18,066 nucleotides of DNA from contig UQUC01000050.1 in the NCBI GenBank assembly GCA_900544105.1, positions 1 to 18,066 on the forward strand, read 5' to 3'. Source of the DNA: an uncultured Oscillibacter sp. (GTDB lineage: Bacteria; Bacillota; Clostridia; Oscillospirales; Oscillospiraceae). The first letter of the stretch is position 1; every line of letters begins with the position of its first letter. The position numbers and the translations under genes were made by a program. The notes beneath the pieces are model-generated. The model was given only the letters and a program-made list of their open reading frames with translations. It had not been told where the DNA came from and did no database searches. Positions 14,367 through 18,066 of this stretch are shown here, one piece after another.

Positions 14367-15185
14367 TTATTTTTCAGCCAGACGGTCGGCAACGGCCTTG
14401 AGCCAATCACCCTGGAAATCCTCGATGCTGCCGGCGTCCGTCAGGGATGCCAGAGCGGGATCAATGGGCATTTCTGCCAGGAGAGGCAGGTTGTGCGCGG
14501 CGGCGGCCTGAGCCGTTTTGCCCTCGCCGAAGAGGTAGATCTTCTTGCCGCAGTCCGGGCAGGCCACATAGCTCATGTTTTCCACCAGACCCACGATGGG
14601 GACGTTCATCATTTCCGCCATCTTGACGGCCTTTTCTACTACCATGCCCACCAGATCCTGGGGGGAGGCCACAATGATGATACCGTCCAGCGGGATGGAC
14701 TGGAACACGGACAGGGACACGTCACCGGTTCCGGGAGGCATATCCACGAACAGATAGTCGCAGTTCCACAGAACATCCGTCCAGAACTGCTGGACCACAC
14801 CGGAGATGACGGGACCGCGCCAGATCACGGGGTCAGTCTCGTTCTCCAGCAGGAGGTTGATGGACATGACCTGGATGCCGGTCTTGGATTCCGAGGGGAT
14901 CAGGGCGTTTTCCGTGCCCATGGCCCGGTCATGGATGCCGAAGGCCTTGGGGATGGAGGGGCCGGTGATATCGGCGTCCAGAATACCGACCTGATAGCCC
15001 CGGCGACGCATGGTAACAGCCAACTGGCTGGTGACCATGGACTTGCCTACGCCGCCCTTACCGGATACGATACCATAGACCTTGCCCACATGGGCGTCGG
15101 CATGGTGGGCCTTCAGCAGGGACTGAGGCTCCCGGGAAGCACAGCTCTCCCCACAACTGGAGCAGTCGTGCGTACATTCACTCAT
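14367..15185 (-). CDS. mrp: Mrp/NBP35-family iron-sulfur carrier P-loop ATPase
   Basis: Binds a 4Fe-4S cluster as a dimer and passes it to apo-proteins. It has 272 residues. The deviant Walker A SGKGGVGKS is at 41-49, followed by ILDADITGPSIPK (switch I region) and FVDMPPGTGDVSL (Walker B and switch II). The CPDC pair near the C-terminal third (SYVACPDCGKK) is the dimer-bridging cluster ligand of the family. The N terminus carries an additional four-cysteine set, C4, C8, C11 and C15, comparable in position to the N-terminal ferredoxin-like cluster of eukaryotic NBP35 but with closer spacing. AAGGAG lies 10 nt before the ATG. It has its own promoter and terminator, so it is monocistronic. The promoter is overlaid by an inverted repeat that may be an operator. 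Confidence 0.93.
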   Translation of the reverse strand: MSECTHDCSSCGESCASREPQSLLKAHHADAHVGKVYGIVSGKGGVGKSMVTSQLAVTMRRRGYQVGILDADITGPSIPKAFGIHDRAMGTENALIPSESKTGIQVMSINLLLENETDPVIWRGPVISGVVQQFWTDVLWNCDYLFVDMPPGTGDVSLSVFQSIPLDGIIIVASPQDLVGMVVEKAVKMAEMMNVPIVGLVENMSYVACPDCGKKIYLFGEGKTAQAAAAHNLPLLAEMPIDPALASLTDAGSIEDFQGDWLKAVADRLAEK

Positions 15186-15234
15186 AAGCTTGAATCTCCT
15201 TTTTCTATTTCAAATCTCACTATAAATAATAGTA

Positions 15235-15275
15235 TGACCGGAATGATCAGAACTATCTTATACCCATTCCGGTCA
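15235..15275. promoter_or_regulatory. 11-bp inverted repeat over the mrp promoter (operator candidate)
   Basis: TGACCGGAATG (15235-15245) and CATTCCGGTCA (15265-15275) are perfect inverted copies separated by 19 bp. One arm lies in the spacer between -35 and -10, the other just past the predicted start of transcription, with the -10 box between them. Because only one arm is transcribed, this is more likely a DNA-binding site than an RNA hairpin. The regulator is unknown. Confidence 0.6.
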
Positions 15276-15284
15276 GTTCGTCAA
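15257..15284 (-). promoter_or_regulatory. Sigma-70 promoter of mrp
   Basis: On the minus strand: -35 TTGACG (15279-15284), 16-bp spacer, and -10 TATAAG (15257-15262). The start of transcription should fall near 15250, about 65 nt before the ATG. Confidence 0.65.
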
Positions 15285-15323
15285 CACCTTGATGATAAAT
15301 GAGACTGTCGATCAAGTGGTAAA

Positions 15324-15463
15324 TTCACTGTGACGGTAAGGAAAGGTATGTGTGGGAAATCCAAGAAGGGTGTTCCGCACCATTGGAATTCTAAGTTTTT
15401 AGAACTTTTATAAAGCTCTGCAAACTTGTTCGGCGGGATGAAAAGACTTTTTTGACACGCTGA
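15324..15463 (+). repeat. Structured intergenic repeat, copy 2 (candidate ncRNA)
   Basis: Ungapped partner of 1-140. The same fold is kept: 15350-15357 pairs with 15373-15380, the inner 15359-15362 with 15368-15371 around the identical AAGAA loop, 15395-15405 with 15415-15425, and 15430-15435 with 15458-15463. One base pair changes from C-G to T-A in both arms, and six other changes turn a Watson-Crick pair into a G-T wobble on this strand; two changes break pairs in the middle hairpin. Unlike copy 1, no terminator follows and no clear plus-strand promoter precedes it. It begins about 40 bp upstream of the mrp -35 box and ends 15 nt from the stop codon of the neighbouring ATPase gene. Confidence 0.6.
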
Positions 15464-15478
15464 ATAAATATCCGGTCA

Positions 15479-17716
15479 TCACAGACGCTGAATGGCCACT
15501 TCCGGGTCTCCGGCAAAGAAATCAGCCTCCCGGCTATGGCAGGTGAACAGAAGGATCTGCCGGTGGGCCGCTGCCTGCTTCAACCATCGGAGGGCAGCGG
15601 CGCAGCGCTCGTTGTCGAAATTGGTGAGAGCATCATCCAGAATGATGGGAATGGACTTTTCCGGTGGCAGTACCAGCTCGCAGATGGCCAGCCGAGCGGA
15701 GAGGTAGAGCTGATCCGCAGCCCCAGCGGACAAAAGCTGGATATCCCGGTCAATGGGGTCCCCGGCGGGGCGGGCGGTGAGGTGGAAGCTCCGGTCCAGG
15801 GCGGCGGCGGTGTAGCGCCCCTCTGTCAGCTCGTGGAAGATCTCCGCTGTCCGGCGGCTGAGTTGGGGGGAAAATCGGTTTTGCAGGACGGAATTGACAC
15901 CGGTCAGGGTATCCATGGCCAGACGCAGGGCGTTATATTCCTCCTGGAGCTGACTGATTTGGGCTTGCAGCGACTCGGCGGAGGCCTGCAGCTCATCAGG
16001 ATCACCCATGGCATGAAGCTGACCGGCCAGGCGGTCGGTGGCGGAACGGGCAGCGGCCAACTGGACCTGTGCCTGTGCCAGCGAATCCGAGACGGTTTCA
16101 CGACTGCGAAGCGGGGGAGACAGTTCCATATCAACACTGTCCGGGATGCCTTGCTGGATCAGAAGATCCAGGCGGACTTGAGTCTCTCTGGCGGCGCTCT
16201 GGGCCTCGGACAGCGCCTTGCGGCGCTGGGCGGCCTGCCGCAGGACCTGATCGGCGGTGGGGATGTCAAAGGCGGCGGAGGCGAAGCGACGGACCTCTAA
16301 CAAAATTGCCTGTTCGTTAGTGGTCAGGGTGTTGTAGTAAGCATCGGCTGTGGCGGATTTGGTGCTCAAGTCCGCTCGCGCGGCGTCCCGGACCTCTACG
16401 GCGGTGGCGTAGGTATCCGCAAAGGCGGCGATCTCATTGGTATCCGTGGTGCCGAACCGCTTCATGAGGGCGGCGGTTTGCGCGGCTTTTACGGCGTGCT
16501 TCCGCATTTGGCGGGAAATGAGTCCGCCAGCGGCAGCGATCACGGCAAAGATGGCCCAGGGCAGAGCCTGCTGCCAGCCGGTCAGATGCGCACCGTACCG
16601 GGAGAAAGCGAACATAGCGATTCCGGCGGCAACGACCAGCATCAGGAAAAATACGGCCAGAGAGGGGGCGGCGTTGACGGACGCCTTCGGCGGTGCGGCG
16701 GCCTCCTGGCGGGCTTCCTCGGCGGTCTGACCGGCAAAGGGGCTGTCGCTGACGTTCTTTTCCGCCCGGAGGAGGGTTTTCATAGCCTCGTCTCGATCAG
16801 TGCGGGCTTTCTCTACGTTCTTACGGACGGTTTCCAGATTGACGATGGCGCCCCGCAGCCGCCCGATGGTCTCCATGTCCGGGACCCGGTCTTCCTCCAA
16901 CTGCTGGGTCAGGCTATGGACTCGCTGGGCGGCGGTGTCGGCATCGGCGGTCAAAGTTGCTAATTGGCGGTGCTTTTGAGCGGATTCCCATTGGACATGC
17001 TGGGCCAATTCATCGGAGAGGGCGTGCACATCGGACTCCAAGGCCTGAGTGCGTTCCCGGGCGTTTGTGAGCTGCTGCTGAAGCTGAACAGCGGCAGCCA
17101 ACTGCTGCTGGACCTCCGCAAGCTCGGACTCCAAGGCCGGGAGCTGGCCACTCTTATTAAAACGGCGGCGGTTCAACTGTTTTTTCAGGGCGTCGTAAGC
17201 CTCTGTATAAGAAGTGTCTTCCTCACCGGAAGAGATGAGGGACGCCACGCGGCGTTCCAGCCCGGCATCCTGTGTGATGGCCAGCCCACTTTGGCGGATA
17301 AAGGCGCTGCGCTCAAAAACCTCCCGGCTGACGCCCAAGAGGGTCTCTCCGCAGTTCGCTCCGGTCAACCCCTCCACTGAGGAGGCGGTGCCGGTGTAGA
17401 CGGCTTGAAAATCCGCCATAGGCGCAGTCTGTCGCCGGGTGGTACGGGTGAGGGTGATGTCGGCGCCGTCAACGTGACATTCCAGCCGCCCGGACATAGA
17501 ACTGCCGTCCCACGGGGCGTAACGGTTTTTGTCGGCGATGAAACCGGCCTTGTCTCGTTCACGGCTGTTGATGCCGTAGAGCATGGCGGTCAGAAAGGCA
17601 CACCAGGTAGATTTTCCGGTTTCATTGGGGGCTTCTATGATATTAAGACCGTCCTGAAACTGCAAGGTCTCATTCCGCAGCCGCCCAAAGGCGGCGGACA
17701 TACGTTGGATCAGCAC
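15479..17716 (-). CDS. YhaN/SbcC-like ABC-type ATPase with central membrane segments
   Basis: A Rad50/SbcC-class ATPase of 745 residues. Walker A is APNETGKS at 29-36. Coiled-coil-like Gln/Glu/Ala-rich segments run from about 190 to 340 and again from about 400 to 640. The ABC signature LLSAGAADQLYLSARLA is near 670, and Walker B IIILDD-like (IPIILDDALTNFD) is near 692. Two hydrophobic segments at about 345-370 and 376-398 replace the zinc hook at the tip, as in B. subtilis YhaN, which suggests membrane attachment. It is shorter than YhaN. GTG at 17716 is chosen because GGAGG lies 7 nt upstream; an ATG seven codons earlier has no ribosome site. No YhaO/SbcD-type nuclease gene is adjacent. The role is probably DNA end processing or repair, inferred from family. 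Confidence 0.82.
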   Translation of the reverse strand: MLIQRMSAAFGRLRNETLQFQDGLNIIEAPNETGKSTWCAFLTAMLYGINSRERDKAGFIADKNRYAPWDGSSMSGRLECHVDGADITLTRTTRRQTAPMADFQAVYTGTASSVEGLTGANCGETLLGVSREVFERSAFIRQSGLAITQDAGLERRVASLISSGEEDTSYTEAYDALKKQLNRRRFNKSGQLPALESELAEVQQQLAAAVQLQQQLTNARERTQALESDVHALSDELAQHVQWESAQKHRQLATLTADADTAAQRVHSLTQQLEEDRVPDMETIGRLRGAIVNLETVRKNVEKARTDRDEAMKTLLRAEKNVSDSPFAGQTAEEARQEAAAPPKASVNAAPSLAVFFLMLVVAAGIAMFAFSRYGAHLTGWQQALPWAIFAVIAAAGGLISRQMRKHAVKAAQTAALMKRFGTTDTNEIAAFADTYATAVEVRDAARADLSTKSATADAYYNTLTTNEQAILLEVRRFASAAFDIPTADQVLRQAAQRRKALSEAQSAARETQVRLDLLIQQGIPDSVDMELSPPLRSRETVSDSLAQAQVQLAAARSATDRLAGQLHAMGDPDELQASAESLQAQISQLQEEYNALRLAMDTLTGVNSVLQNRFSPQLSRRTAEIFHELTEGRYTAAALDRSFHLTARPAGDPIDRDIQLLSAGAADQLYLSARLAICELVLPPEKSIPIILDDALTNFDNERCAAALRWLKQAAAHRQILLFTCHSREADFFAGDPEVAIQRL

Positions 17717-17752
17717 AGCGATACCTCCACGGAGCATATATAATATAGTGTC

Positions 17753-17781
17753 AGTATAGCATATCGGGGCTGTTTTGCACA
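17753..17781 (-). promoter_or_regulatory. Extended -10 promoter of the YhaN-like gene
   Basis: On the minus strand TGC-TATACT gives an extended -10 (hexamer 17753-17758), with a weak -35 TGTGCA (17776-17781) at 17 bp. It starts transcription about 30 nt before the GTG start codon. Confidence 0.6.
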
Positions 17782-17862
17782 GATTATTTTCAGTCCTGCT
17801 AAGGCGGCGATGAGAGATAAGAAATACTAATACTTAAAATCAAAAAAACTTGAAAAAAACCG

Positions 17863-17891
17863 TTGACAAACAGGGAAGTATCTGGTATTCT
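17863..17891 (+). promoter_or_regulatory. Tandem promoter P1 of a rightward stable-RNA operon
   Basis: Perfect -35 TTGACA (17863-17868), 17-bp spacer and -10 TATTCT (17886-17891). It is preceded by TTGAAAAAA and an A-rich tract like an UP element, and followed 126 bp later by a near-copy (P2). Between P1 and P2 lies an A-rich stretch with repeated GATCTGAAA units and no coding sequence. Confidence 0.75.
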
Positions 17892-17988
17892 AACTAAGCT
17901 GTTTGACGGCGATGAAGTGAATGAGTCGAGAGCTTGAAGATCTGAAAAGATCTGAAAGAAAAATCTAAAAAAGATTTGAAAAAAGTAC

Positions 17989-18017
17989 TTGACAAACGAA
18001 ACTGAGCCTGGTATAAT
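17989..18017 (+). promoter_or_regulatory. Tandem promoter P2 of a rightward stable-RNA operon
   Basis: Perfect -35 TTGACA (17989-17994), 17-bp spacer and perfect -10 TATAAT (18012-18017). It shares TTGAAAAAA upstream, TTGACAAAC and CTGGTAT with P1. Two consensus promoters in tandem with A-rich upstream tracts are typical of rRNA operons. Confidence 0.85.
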
Positions 18018-18066
18018 AGTGACTGTTCCGCTTGAGGGACGTGCACCTTGTAAATTAAACAACGTG
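18018..18066 (+). other. Leader of the rightward transcript, probably pre-16S
   Basis: The sequence after P2 has no start codon with a ribosome site. It ends in CACCTTGTAAATTAAACAAC, resembling the CTTGAAAA.TAAACAA stretch often seen near rRNA genes in Firmicutes. The gene itself lies beyond the window, so rRNA identity is inferred. Confidence 0.45.

Noticed and set aside
15289..15316. CTTGAT/ATCAAG inverted repeat between the mrp promoter and repeat copy 2, as a terminator for the ATPase gene.
   Set aside because: The stem is only 6 bp with a long loop, and no T run follows on either strand.
1..15463. The two repeat copies as ends of a composite transposon.
   Set aside because: They are direct repeats 15 kb apart enclosing ordinary housekeeping genes, and there is no transposase or integrase in between.

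Overview
The window looks like chromosomal DNA of a low-to-mid GC Firmicute, most likely a gut Clostridia member near the Oscillospirales. The evidence is strong AGGAGG-type ribosome sites, the Bacillus-like order (glmU position)-prs-pth-mfd, a clostridial-type Mrp with an N-terminal cysteine cluster, and A/T-rich regulatory gaps between GC-rich genes. The lineage is inferred from style and protein features, not from a marker gene.

Layout, left to right. Positions 1-172 hold a structured repeat ending in an intrinsic terminator. Next on the minus strand is a CPA-type cation:proton antiporter with LacI/CcpA-like palindromes upstream. Then come lower-glycolysis genes on the minus strand: tpiA-gpmI under one promoter, and trmL-pgk under another, separated by the pgk terminator. 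A divergent gap of 330 bp leads to a plus-strand block: a short degenerate GlmU-like protein, prs, pth and mfd. mfd converges on guaA across a perfect 17-bp bidirectional terminator. guaA, xpt and mrp lie on the minus strand, separated by terminators and at least partly independently transcribed. A second copy of the structured repeat follows, then a YhaN/SbcC-like membrane-anchored ATPase on the minus strand. The right edge carries two tandem, near-identical sigma-70 promoters pointing rightward, probably into an rRNA or other stable RNA operon.

Functionally this is mostly housekeeping: triose phosphate to 2-phosphoglycerate (TpiA, Pgk, GpmI), PRPP synthesis and its use in purine salvage and GMP formation (Prs, Xpt, GuaA), tRNA maintenance (TrmL, Pth), transcription-coupled repair (Mfd) and Fe-S delivery (Mrp).

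The most unusual items are: (1) a 140-nt element present twice, about 84% identical without gaps, whose differences mostly preserve base pairing in a plus-strand RNA fold; (2) a 161-residue GlmU-like pseudoenzyme sitting exactly where glmU sits in Bacillus; (3) a GMP synthase with no glutaminase domain; and (4) an 11-bp inverted repeat laid over the mrp promoter.
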